Positions 34,547 to 42,867 of a DNA stretch of 56,154 nt are shown piece after piece. Each line of letters begins with the position of its first letter. Position 1 is the stretch's first letter. Source of the stretch: MGBC114844 sp910585855 (GTDB taxonomy: Bacteria > Bacillota > Clostridia > Lachnospirales > Lachnospiraceae); NCBI GenBank assembly GCA_965646165.1, contig CBFFYP010000019.1, forward strand, positions 1 through 56,154. Direction: 5' to 3'. Made by a program: the position numbers and the translations under genes. The notes beneath the pieces were generated by a model. That model was not told the origin of the DNA. It made no database searches and saw only the letters and a program-made list of their open reading frames with translations.

Positions 34547-35500
34547 TTAATGTTTCACGTGAAACATTAATATAATTTTTAGTGTTTCTTCATTTAATTC
34601 TGCTTTTATAGTTCCGTTCATTTTTTCTGTTAATTCTTTTACGATAAATAATCCCAGTCCAGAAGAGCCTTTTTGTCGGGAAGAATCTGCTTTATAGAAG
34701 CGTTCGAAGATTTGATTTGGATCGGGTTTGCTTGTTTTTGATATGGTATTTTCAAAGGTGAAACAAATATATTGTTTAGAAGATAGAGGAGTGGAGGAGT
34801 TCGGAGGGTGATCTTCTTTTAGGAGAATGGTTTTTTGACGGATGATAATTCCTCCTGTTCCATGTAATAATGCATTTTGGATTAGATTGTGGAAGATGCG
34901 CCGCAGGGCTTCTTCATCTGTCTGGATGCAAATTCCTTCTGATTCAAAGAAAATTTCAGGTGTAATCTTTTTTTCTTCAAATTTCCAATATAATCCTACT
35001 AAACAATCGCTAAGCAGAGGCAGTACTTGTACTTTCTGCATGGCTAATTCAAATTCTTCACTGGTTAATTTGGTATATAAGAATAGTTCTTCCAGCATAT
35101 GTTCCAGTTCTTTCATTCGATTTTCTGCTGCCTGTAAATAATGGGTCTGCTGTCCCATTTCGTGGAAAGATTCTTGTGCAAGTTGAATATATCCGGTAGC
35201 TCCAGTAAGAGGAGTTCGAATGTCATGGGCTAGACTTGTAATATTTTGTTTTAATTGCTTTTCCGCTTTTTCATATCGTATTTGATTTTGATCGTGAAAT
35301 TTTTGAAGGCGGTTTAGTTGTCTGCAAAGTTTTAACAGATGTTTTTGTCGGTTTTGGGTAGTGAGTTCAATATGGCTTCCTCTTTCTATTTCTTCTAACT
35401 GACGGGATAGAGAGTGTATTTCTAAAATATTGCGTATATATTGAATAAAGAAATATCCCAAGATTAGAAGGAGAAGAATTAGTATAATCAATAGTTTCAT
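34547..35500 (-). CDS. Sensor histidine kinase of an ABC-transporter-linked two-component system
   Basis: 317 residues. There is one clear N-terminal transmembrane helix (about 2-21) and no extracellular sensor domain. A coiled linker leads to HisKA with His92 in SLAHDIRTPLTGATG. The HATPase domain has an N box with FHNLIQNALLHGTG and ends SSRQKGSSGLGLFIVKEL. It is the last gene of a - strand cluster: regulator, ABC ATPase, permease, kinase. This layout is typical of bacitracin or lantibiotic sensing and resistance modules. The last six codons (MFHVKH) and the stop are a parS site. AGGA lies eight bases before the ATG. Confidence 0.88.
   Translation of the reverse strand: MKLLIILILLLLILGYFFIQYIRNILEIHSLSRQLEEIERGSHIELTTQNRQKHLLKLCRQLNRLQKFHDQNQIRYEKAEKQLKQNITSLAHDIRTPLTGATGYIQLAQESFHEMGQQTHYLQAAENRMKELEHMLEELFLYTKLTSEEFELAMQKVQVLPLLSDCLVGLYWKFEEKKITPEIFFESEGICIQTDEEALRRIFHNLIQNALLHGTGGIIIRQKTILLKEDHPPNSSTPLSSKQYICFTFENTISKTSKPDPNQIFERFYKADSSRQKGSSGLGLFIVKELTEKMNGTIKAELNEETLKIILMFHVKH
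34551..34566. other. parS: parS centromere site 3, inside the kinase gene
   Basis: A perfect TGTTTCACGTGAAACA in a 30-bp perfect palindrome (34544-34573). It overlaps the 3' end of the kinase gene on the - strand and encodes its last residues, MFHVKH. Confidence 0.95.
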
Positions 35501-35530
35501 TTTTATAGTCCTGACTGTAAATTAATTTTT

Positions 35531-36337
35531 TTATATATCTTGTTTTTTCAGTAAAATTCCTGCTGTTATTGAATAAAGTACGAGAAATACAATTCCAATT
35601 ATAAATACTTGAAGATCCTGCAGAGAAGTATACTGATTTGGTCCATAGGACAGGCTGAAATAAATCGAATATTTTAACCATTCGCCTAAATGCAGCAGAT
35701 GCATAATCTGATATAGCGGCACTACAATTAAGCCGCTTCCAAGTAAAATAGCTCCAAAAGATCCAGCAGCAATGCTTCGGGTATAAATGCAGATTAAAAT
35801 AATTAACGCAGAGAAAGCCATTGTAAGAAGCCATGCCCATGTCAGATAAAACAGGACATCTTTTATTTTGGTATAAGGAACAATATTTTTGAAAAGATAA
35901 TTTATTAATAGTGTAAATCCAAATTGAATGACTAAGTAACATAGATTTACAATTCCGACAGCGAGGAGTTTACTTGCCAAATATAGCCATCGGTTGGAAT
36001 ATATAGCCATAATATTTTTTATAAATCCGTTTTGATAATCAGAACAGATAAACAGCATAACCCAAATGCCTAATATAACAGAATAGAGTCCGCCGTCTAA
36101 ACCAATTTGGCGAAATAGGATTAAAATATCTATGCCATTTAATATATTAGAAGCATCTTCTACATCACCTGCAATAAGCATTCCTATCTGCAGTGCAATG
36201 GTCTGACCTTCTGGTGTGGTTAAAAGCCAAAGTAAACTGAAGATACATAGAGTTGCAAATAAAAGAAATCCTAGACAGATATAAAGTGATTTGCTTCTTT
36301 TGATTCGGTATAAGTCCATTCGTAATAAATTAAACAT
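35531..36337 (-). CDS. ABC-2 type transporter permease
   Basis: 268 residues with about six hydrophobic helices, beginning MFNLLRMDLYRIKRSKSLYI, the pattern of lantibiotic-immunity and BcrB-like permeases. It is probably the membrane part of an efflux pump with the ATPase encoded upstream, whose stop it overlaps by 8 nt (ATGTTTAA), a sign of translational coupling. The substrate is unknown, but a peptide antibiotic is plausible from context. Confidence 0.85.
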   Translation of the reverse strand: MFNLLRMDLYRIKRSKSLYICLGFLLFATLCIFSLLWLLTTPEGQTIALQIGMLIAGDVEDASNILNGIDILILFRQIGLDGGLYSVILGIWVMLFICSDYQNGFIKNIMAIYSNRWLYLASKLLAVGIVNLCYLVIQFGFTLLINYLFKNIVPYTKIKDVLFYLTWAWLLTMAFSALIILICIYTRSIAAGSFGAILLGSGLIVVPLYQIMHLLHLGEWLKYSIYFSLSYGPNQYTSLQDLQVFIIGIVFLVLYSITAGILLKKQDI

Positions 36338-37256
36338 TTTTTTGTTTTCCCTCCATACGTTCTAAAAAGTATTCTTCCAAATCGATATGATGAAAGCCGG
36401 AAGAATAGACGGGTATTTGGTGGCTGATTAATAGTTGATTTAGTTCAGAACCTTCTGATATACCATAAATTCGGATGGTCTGTTTGTCAAATACTTCTGT
36501 TTGTACTTTTGGAAATGTTTCCTGAATCAGTACAAGAGCATGGTGTATGTCGTGTACTTCAATTTGAAAGTAGGACATGCATTTTTCTTCTAATGCTTCT
36601 TTTGTGATTTGCTCAATCAGTTCCCCATCTTTGATAATTCCATAATTTGTAGAAATTTTGCTTAATTCTCCCAAAATATGAGAGCTAAGTAAAATAGTTT
36701 TTCCTTCTTCGTGAAGCTGCAGTATTAATTGACGCAGTTCTCGGATACCTTCCGGATCAAGCCCATTGATGGGTTCATCTAAAATCAGAAGATCTGGGTT
36801 TCCAAGCAGAGCCAGTGCAACTCCTAGACGTTGTTTCATTCCCATAGAGAAATGTTTTATTTGTTTTTTTCCGGTATTTGCAAGTCCTGTTAGTTGAAGT
36901 ACATGTTCGATGCTGCTGTAATCGGCAAGTCCCATTAACTTTGCTTTCATTATTATATTTTGTTTTGCTGTCATATTTGGATAAAATCCTGTGGATTCAA
37001 TCAATACCCCGATTCTTCTGCGGATAATAGGATCGCTGACAGGTTTTCCAAATAGTTTAATTTCTCCTTCTGTTGGAGCGATTAAGCCGCTGATCATTTT
37101 TAGAGTTGTAGATTTTCCTGCACCATTTCTTCCAATAAATCCATAGATTTCACCTTCTTGTACTTTTAAGTTTAATTGTTTTACGGCTGCTTTGTCTTTG
37201 TATTGTTTTGTTAGAGAAGTTGTTTCTACAGCAAATATTTTTTCTGTTTTTTTCAT
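36330..37256 (-). CDS. ABC transporter ATP-binding protein, BcrA/lantibiotic-immunity type
   Basis: A 308-residue ATPase. Walker A is GRNGAGKST (42-50), the Q-loop region follows, the signature is HFSMGMKQRLG and Walker B is LLILDEPINGLDP. The C-terminal 80 residues form the extra domain usual for BcrA/DrrA-type exporters. It is coupled to the permease by overlap. A 157-nt AT-rich gap separates it from the response regulator gene upstream. Confidence 0.9.
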   Translation of the reverse strand: MKKTEKIFAVETTSLTKQYKDKAAVKQLNLKVQEGEIYGFIGRNGAGKSTTLKMISGLIAPTEGEIKLFGKPVSDPIIRRRIGVLIESTGFYPNMTAKQNIIMKAKLMGLADYSSIEHVLQLTGLANTGKKQIKHFSMGMKQRLGVALALLGNPDLLILDEPINGLDPEGIRELRQLILQLHEEGKTILLSSHILGELSKISTNYGIIKDGELIEQITKEALEEKCMSYFQIEVHDIHHALVLIQETFPKVQTEVFDKQTIRIYGISEGSELNQLLISHQIPVYSSGFHHIDLEEYFLERMEGKQKNV

Positions 37257-37413
37257 AATTAGTTTAAGTTATCCTTTCTTAATATTTTAAGCCGTTATAA
37301 AATATCTTTTACGAAAATCAGTATAACATGGTAGGTTTTAGAAAGTGCTTAGAAAAGTTTAAGAAAGTGTAAAGATTTTGTATTTGAATAGAAGTTTTGC
37401 ATAAAAAATAAAG

Positions 37414-38100
37414 TTATAAAAGTTTAAAACCAATTCCCCACACAGTTTGGATATAGGTATCTGTTTTGCTCTTTTTTAGTTTGGAACGAATATTACTGAT
37501 ATGTACATTGATGGTTTTATCTTCTGCTAAATATTCTTCTCCCCATGCATATTCATAAATCATTTGTTTGGTAAAGACTCGTTTTGGGTTTTGAATTAAT
37601 AATTCCATAATTAAAAATTCGTGACGAGTCAATTCGATTTGTTCTCCGTTTACAGTCATTTCCTGTGTATTTGGGTTTAGAGTCCATGTGCGGTAAGAAT
37701 ATATATTTTGCATGTTATCAGAAAAAGGAGGGTAAAAAGTTATTTTATTTCGGCGGTGAAGCTGAACTTGGATTCGAACTAATAGCTCTGGTAAATCAAA
37801 TGGTTTACAGATATAATCGTCTGCTCCTGCTGATAGAACTTCTACTTTATTATCCAATTTACTCTTTGCTGACAGTGCAATGACCGGAACTTTTTCTGAA
37901 AATAAAGAAACCAGTTCTTCTCCTGTAATACCCGGGAGAATTAAATCTAGGAGAATTAGATCATAAGATTCCATAGAAAACAGCAGTTTCCCTTCACTGC
38001 CGGAATAGGCTTGTGTGCATAAATATCCATGTTTTTCCAGATACTCCCGAATCATTTGGTTGTTGTCGGCATCATCTTCTATAATTAAAATTTTGGGCAT
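37414..38100 (-). CDS. OmpR/PhoB-family response regulator
   Basis: 228 residues. The receiver domain has the acidic pair EDD (8-10) and phospho-acceptor D52. The C-terminal winged helix (about 130-228) contains ELTRHEFLIMELLIQNPKRVFTKQ and TINVHISNIRSKLKK. It probably controls the downstream ABC genes in response to the kinase at 34547. AGGAG precedes the ATG. Its promoter region borders repeat C8. Confidence 0.92.
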   Translation of the reverse strand: MPKILIIEDDADNNQMIREYLEKHGYLCTQAYSGSEGKLLFSMESYDLILLDLILPGITGEELVSLFSEKVPVIALSAKSKLDNKVEVLSAGADDYICKPFDLPELLVRIQVQLHRRNKITFYPPFSDNMQNIYSYRTWTLNPNTQEMTVNGEQIELTRHEFLIMELLIQNPKRVFTKQMIYEYAWGEEYLAEDKTINVHISNIRSKLKKSKTDTYIQTVWGIGFKLL

Positions 38101-38202
38101 GGTTTTTCTCCTTTATTGTTTGGTATTATTTTTTCTGTATTTATTGTATCATATTCTAATAGTATGTAAAGAATTTTTTTCTTTATTTCACTGGATGCTA
38201 GA

Positions 38203-38968
38203 GGATGCCAGATTCGAAAACGGTGAGCAGCCTGCTGTTCCGGTTTCCAAAAAGTAAGAAGTTCTATGACTTCTGCCTTTTCCTTGATCCAACCAGACAG
38301 ACCGGGGCGCAATTCGCCCTCATTTTAGCCAAAATGTAATGGGTGTAAGGGAGGATTTTACCAGCCGTAAGACAGCTTTTTTTCTGTCATCCGGGCTAAA
38401 CACGCCCCTTTTTTTTCACACCCTGCATGAAAGCAGGATGTGAAAAAAATCTTAGGTTTTCGAGCAGAAGAGCAGAAGTCTAAGAACTTCTAACTTTTTT
38501 CCAAAGTCACTGCAGGCTGCCCACCATTTTCGAATCTGGCTGTTTCTTGACCCCGGAACAAAAAAAGAATGGTATCTAAACCTTGCGAAAGACTTGTTCT
38601 GTAATAAAATATAATTTCTACCGCTATTCCACCAACAGCGAGAGGCGGTTTGCTCCTGTCCTTTGCCAGCGACTTCGGAGAACGGTTAGAAAGTCTTGGG
38701 CTTCTGTGGGAACTATCTAGAATTTTTTGCATATCCTGCTTCTATGCAGGGTATGCAAAAAAAGGGGCGTGTTTAGCCCGGAGGATAGGGAAGAGATGTT
38801 TTATGGCTGATAAAATCTTTCCTTACACCCGGTTCGTTTCGGCTGTGGTGAGGGCGAATTGCGCCCCGGTTCGTCTGGTTGGATGAGCCGAAATCAGAAG
38901 CCGTAGACTTTCTTACCGTTTGGAGCGGAGCAGGCAAAGGACAGAAGCAAACCGCCTCCCGCGTCCTC
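38203..38968 (+). repeat. Composite palindromic element C8 (A2 module plus inverted A1 module)
   Basis: GGATGCC (38203-38209) opens an A2 module with 28-nt arms (38208-38235 and 38512-38539). The linker (ACCCCGGAACAAAAAAAGAAT...CTGTAATAAAATATAATTTC) follows. The inverted A1 module (38641-38960) has its inner hairpin near 38721-38763 and ends in GCGTCCTC (38961-38968). It separates two divergent genes, the response regulator (-) and a hypothetical gene (+), so it lies between their promoters. Confidence 0.85.
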
Positions 38969-39036
38969 TTTGAAAAAATAACATGGATCAGGAATTAATT
39001 TTCAAAAGATTTATTAAAGTAGTTTTTTCCTATGAT

Positions 39037-39065
39037 TTGCTTGTTTTTGCGGGGAGTGTTATAAT
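39037..39065 (+). promoter_or_regulatory. Promoter of the 39104 gene
   Basis: -35 TTGCTT (39037-39042), 17-bp spacer, -10 TATAAT (39060-39065). It lies just outside repeat C8. Confidence 0.7.
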
Positions 39066-39103
39066 AAAAAATATTAAAATTTGGAAATGGAAGGGGTTTG
39101 TAA

Positions 39104-39607
39104 ATGTTTCAGATTGATGTGGATGAATTGGAATGGATTGATGGTAAGGCAGATAATCCAGAGGATTTATGTGCACATGGACATGTGGTAGTGCGGATTG
39201 GAGAAGAGGTTTTTGAGTATTTTGCTACGGTAAGTGCATCTGCTTTATATTTACTTAAGTCGATTTCAGAAGATCATATTTTAGGAGAGGAAGAACAGAT
39301 GCTGCCTTGTTGCGGATTTTCTATTTATGCCAGAGATGAGAAGTTGGATACTGTGGATATTATTGGATGTTCAAATGGAATTGATTGGTCGGTTTTTCAT
39401 AGGGAAAATCAGGTTCGAATTGTAACTTTGTCAGGAAAGGAAACAATTTTGCCGTTGTCGGAATATCGTCAGATTGTTTATCAGTTTGTGGATATAGTGG
39501 AAGCATTTTATCAGCGATGTTCTCCAAAAATTCTTCCACAGGATAAGATAGATCGGGATGGATATATTGCTTTTTGGAATGAATGGCATAGACGGCGTGG
39601 GAGATAA
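39104..39607 (+). CDS. Hypothetical protein, soluble, 167 residues
   Basis: I do not recognise a family. The protein is acidic overall, with no signal peptide or membrane helix. It has a Cys pair (LPCCGF), a predicted alternating strand/helix pattern (HVVVRIGEEVFEYFATVSASALYLLKSI), aromatic residues at the C-terminus (AFWNEWHRRR) and a basic end. AAGGGG lies a few bases before the ATG. It ends 6 nt before a lipoprotein gene, so the two are probably co-expressed. An immunity-like role is conceivable but not supported. Confidence 0.6.
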   Translation: MFQIDVDELEWIDGKADNPEDLCAHGHVVVRIGEEVFEYFATVSASALYLLKSISEDHILGEEEQMLPCCGFSIYARDEKLDTVDIIGCSNGIDWSVFHRENQVRIVTLSGKETILPLSEYRQIVYQFVDIVEAFYQRCSPKILPQDKIDRDGYIAFWNEWHRRRGR

Positions 39608-39613
39608 TGGGAG

Positions 39614-41356
39614 ATGAAGAAAAGAAGACAGATAGGACGAATGGTAGTTGGATTTTTGGGAATGGTGGTATTTGGAGTGGGGATGATAGGTTCTTGTGAA
39701 AGTCAGATGGGGGATACTGTGGAGAAGGAAATAGATAGGCTGGAAATGGATTCTATGATTTTAGAAGAAGATAACAAAGAATCTTTGATTGATGAGCAGA
39801 TTGGTTTGGAGCAGACAGCATTTCCAGAAATTTATATGATTGAGGACATAGTAAATATAGAAGAGGTGGATTTTACACAGGATGGTGTAATGGATAAAGC
39901 AGTAAGTAAAATTTATTATTCAAATGAGGATAAAATGCAGGGAAAAAAGACAGACTGCCAATGGACAGGAGGTTTTTGTAAGGTTTGTATCTATGATGGA
40001 AATGGCTTGACAGAAAAGGAAATTGCACCAGAGGAAAAGAATATTGTGGAGTATTTGGGAAGCGGGATGCCTGTTGTGCCATATGGAAGGATAGTAGAAG
40101 GAAACTGTATTTGGGAAAAGGACTATGCGACAGCACATGCTGGAAATGGATGGTTATTTTTAACAACTTATAATGGAAAGAATTGTTTGCTTTCTGTTTC
40201 GAATGGGATATGGCAGGGTGCTGCAGTTTTTCGGTATCAGGTTATTTCTTTTACAGAGGAGTGTAAGGAGGTTGTAGAAAAAGAAAATGAAGTGAAATTT
40301 ACTATGTATCATACAGCCCCCGGAGGTGGGACAGGAACATTTCCTATTGATGAGATGATTGCTTATACAGAGGATTTAAGACAGCAATTAGAAAATAGTA
40401 TATTACTGGTTTATACAGATGTGGAGCAAGGAGCAAAGATTCGTACTTTTGAGGAAGAATGTACAATAAATGTGTTTGATGCATGGGACTGGCTGAAAGA
40501 ATATAACAATGGTAATGATTTTACTATAGAAAGTCTTAGAGAAACCATGGAAAAGTATTATAAAGAGGTATGGACAGAGGGAATGGAATTAGAACAGACG
40601 GCGGAAGACACTGTAAAATGGAATGAGATTGTAGTAAATGTGGAGGAGGCGGATTTAACACATGATGGGGTGATGGATAAGATTGTGAGTAGGATTTACT
40701 ATCCTAGTTGGGAAGAGGGAAAGTCAGTAAAAGAATTATTGGAGGGATGCGAAAGGTGTTATGTCAGTGTTTATGATGGAAATGGGTTAATTGAGGATGG
40801 AATAAATTTTAATGGAACTTGTATTTGGGAAAAGGCGTTTTCCGGTATACATCCAGAAAACGGACAGCTTTATCTGCTGAATAAAAATGGGGAGGATTAT
40901 TTGATTTGGAATAGTGATTATAGTATTATGGGGCATGGCTGTTATAATTATCGGGTGTTTTATCTGACAGGTAAGCAAGAAGAAATTGGAGAAATACGGG
41001 ATGGGCATTTGGCATCTACATTGGGAAAGGTATTTGGAGAAGGGGAAGAAAGAGTTGTAGCAGAGGATAGCGGGCATTTTTCTTATACCAATAAAAGTGG
41101 TCAAAATATAGAGTTTCCGATTGAACATTTGATTTCTTATACAGAGAATTTGAATACATATTTAAAGGATAGTGTGTTATTGGTTTATTGTAATACGAGT
41201 GAAAGCAGGATTCGTACTTTTGAAGAGAGTTGTTCAGCCAGTGTATTTGAATTATGGAAGTTTTTAATAGGGGATAGGGATAGAGAAGAGATTACAATGG
41301 AAACTTTACGGGAAGAGATGGAGCGATATTATAGGGAGGAATGGAATTTGGAGTAA
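39614..41356 (+). CDS. Putative lipoprotein with an internal tandem duplication
   Basis: 580 residues. A basic N-terminus, a hydrophobic stretch and IGSC at 25-28 suggest a signal-peptidase II lipobox with lipidated Cys28. Two related halves follow, offset by about 261 residues. Each opens with a D-x-T-x-D-G-V-M-D motif (from D86 and D347), which resembles a calcium-binding loop. Each then has a YDGNGL segment, CIWEK, an FPI-[DE]-x-[ML]-I-[AS]-YTE segment, LLVY, IRTFEE, and a closing ETLRE-x-MERYY-like helix. Function is unknown. The Shine-Dalgarno site (GGGAG) is very close to this ATG, so an internal start such as Met10 cannot be excluded. Confidence 0.65.
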   Translation: MKKRRQIGRMVVGFLGMVVFGVGMIGSCESQMGDTVEKEIDRLEMDSMILEEDNKESLIDEQIGLEQTAFPEIYMIEDIVNIEEVDFTQDGVMDKAVSKIYYSNEDKMQGKKTDCQWTGGFCKVCIYDGNGLTEKEIAPEEKNIVEYLGSGMPVVPYGRIVEGNCIWEKDYATAHAGNGWLFLTTYNGKNCLLSVSNGIWQGAAVFRYQVISFTEECKEVVEKENEVKFTMYHTAPGGGTGTFPIDEMIAYTEDLRQQLENSILLVYTDVEQGAKIRTFEEECTINVFDAWDWLKEYNNGNDFTIESLRETMEKYYKEVWTEGMELEQTAEDTVKWNEIVVNVEEADLTHDGVMDKIVSRIYYPSWEEGKSVKELLEGCERCYVSVYDGNGLIEDGINFNGTCIWEKAFSGIHPENGQLYLLNKNGEDYLIWNSDYSIMGHGCYNYRVFYLTGKQEEIGEIRDGHLASTLGKVFGEGEERVVAEDSGHFSYTNKSGQNIEFPIEHLISYTENLNTYLKDSVLLVYCNTSESRIRTFEESCSASVFELWKFLIGDRDREEITMETLREEMERYYREEWNLE

Positions 41357-41366
41357 GATAAAATAG

Positions 41367-41407
41367 AACCTGTTATAGCAGAGTGGACTACAATAACAGG
41401 TTTTATT
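41367..41407. terminator. Terminator between lipoprotein and exonuclease genes
   Basis: A 10-bp stem (41367-41376 with 41393-41402) with TTATTG after it. The genes are convergent, so it may act in both directions. Confidence 0.7.
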
Positions 41408-41410
41408 GAT

Positions 41411-42373
41411 TTAGGTATTTAATTCATTTCCTTTTCGTTTGTTTCTGCGGCGTTCACGGACTTCTTCCTGCCATTGATAAACTTGCTGTGCGCCTTCTTC
41501 GTCTGTGATTTTTAGTGTTTTTATAGCAAAGAGTTTTCCGGTATCGGTTTTTTTTATACGAATTTTTCCTTTTACCCAGCCATGGATATTGCAATACATT
41601 AAGCTGTAGTAGGTATGGTTGTTATAGGAAAACCAACGAATCTTTTTCTTTATATTTTTTCGGCAGAGGTAGCAGGAAGTTGTAGTGACCCCTTTGTCTG
41701 TCATAGCTTCTTCTTTTGTATCAAAGGTACGTGATACATATTTAGAATAGGTGTCAAAAGTAAGATATATTTCTTCTTTATGGGAAGTGGGTGCATGGTA
41801 ATAATCGACTGAAATATATTTTTTTACTTTTTCCATATTTAAAGTCTGCATAATAAGGGCAGTATAATAAGTGTCTGCATCTGCACGGTGGAAGGGAATA
41901 ACTTTGTCAATGTTTAGGGTATCCACTGCATTTTGTAGACTGATACGAGATTTTCCGTCACTGTAGCAAATGCTGTAGAGCTTTTGGATATTGTAATAAA
42001 ATAGTGGTTTTTCTAATGTTTGTTTAAGCTGAAAATAGGTCATATTACGCTGCAATTCTGTTAGATCCATAGAGCCCCATGTGCAAAAACGATAGTTTGT
42101 GCCGCACCAGTCTAAGAAAGAGCAGGCAGCTTGTTTGAAATTTATACCGGATTCTAAATCTTCTATACTGACATGGGTAATCTGTTCAATATGGCTGTTT
42201 ATTTCTAAATAGACAGTTGGTTTTACTATTGCATGGAATGTATCAATTAGTTCACAGGCTTCATTTAATTTAATTGCACCAATTTCTACAATTTCAAAGG
42301 GAAGATCTGGTTTTTCCTGATATTTTCTGTTTGTACCTTGATTCCATTCCAAATCCAAGACAATATAATTCAC
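41411..42373 (-). CDS. DEDDh-type 3'-5' exonuclease (ERI1/KapD-like)
   Basis: A 320-residue exonuclease-fold protein. I choose the GTG giving MNYIVLDLEWNQG, because AAAGGA lies nine bases upstream. The acidic residues D7 and E9 (DLEW), the Asp in WGSMDLTEL, and H-x4-D (HRADAD) complete the DEDDh set. The C-terminal 120 residues contain a Cys pair (CYLCRKN), further Cys and His residues that might bind zinc, and a basic tail. It acts on RNA or DNA 3' ends by family; the substrate is unknown. Confidence 0.8.
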   Translation of the reverse strand: MNYIVLDLEWNQGTNRKYQEKPDLPFEIVEIGAIKLNEACELIDTFHAIVKPTVYLEINSHIEQITHVSIEDLESGINFKQAACSFLDWCGTNYRFCTWGSMDLTELQRNMTYFQLKQTLEKPLFYYNIQKLYSICYSDGKSRISLQNAVDTLNIDKVIPFHRADADTYYTALIMQTLNMEKVKKYISVDYYHAPTSHKEEIYLTFDTYSKYVSRTFDTKEEAMTDKGVTTTSCYLCRKNIKKKIRWFSYNNHTYYSLMYCNIHGWVKGKIRIKKTDTGKLFAIKTLKITDEEGAQQVYQWQEEVRERRRNKRKGNELNT

Positions 42374-42580
42374 TTGCTGGTATCCTTTCTTCCAGATTTT
42401 TATAAAAGAATAAATATAGTATGGGATTATCATATCATTTTGATTCTATATTTGTCAATTTATATCCTTATTTTCGTAATAGATTTATGTATTAATCCAT
42501 GATATAATATATTAGAAAAAAATTAAAAATAAAGAAGTAAAATATAAAAAGGGAAACATTGGAACAAGAAAGGAGAAAGA

Positions 42581-42727
42581 ATGAAAGAGAATTTATGGTA
42601 TTTGATTTTTGGAAAATTTTATAAAATTTCTGAAAAAGCAAAATTGGTGGCGAAAAATACAGAAATGACATATGGGACAACTATGTATATGAAAGAGGTA
42701 TTTTGGTTTACCAAGGAAAAAAGATGA
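42581..42727 (+). CDS. Small hypothetical protein, 48 residues
   Basis: An ORF starting MKENLWYLIFGKFYKISEKA, with a strong AAAGGAG Shine-Dalgarno site seven bases upstream and a TATAAT at 42502-42507. It is amphipathic, Lys/aromatic-rich and has no recognisable family. Its stop overlaps the ATG of a second tiny ORF (ATGA), and a terminator follows that one. The complete expression signals in a gene-free gap argue that it is real. Confidence 0.5.
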   Translation: MKENLWYLIFGKFYKISEKAKLVAKNTEMTYGTTMYMKEVFWFTKEKR

Positions 42728-42813
42728 TTTCTTTTAATGGAGTAAATGCTAATAAATCAGCACAAAGTAAAGAAAAAGGAATGGAATTTATAGGAATGAA
42801 TCGAAAGATGTAA
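42724..42813 (+). CDS. Small hypothetical protein, 29 residues, overlapping the previous ORF
   Basis: It begins at the ATGA overlap with the 48-residue ORF and reads MISFNGVNANKSAQSKEKG to RKM, polar and basic. No own Shine-Dalgarno site is needed if it is translationally coupled. It ends 5 nt before a terminator stem. It could be chance; no family is recognised. Confidence 0.35.
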   Translation: MISFNGVNANKSAQSKEKGMEFIGMNRKM

Positions 42814-42817
42814 AGAA

Positions 42818-42866
42818 AAAGCTGTCATATTTTGTATTAGATAATAATATGACAGCTTTACTTTAA
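42818..42866. terminator. Bidirectional terminator
   Basis: A 14-bp stem (42818-42831 with 42846-42859) with A runs before and T-rich sequence after. It is shared by the small ORFs (+) and the hemerythrin gene (-). Confidence 0.8.
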
Positions 42867-42867
42867 T

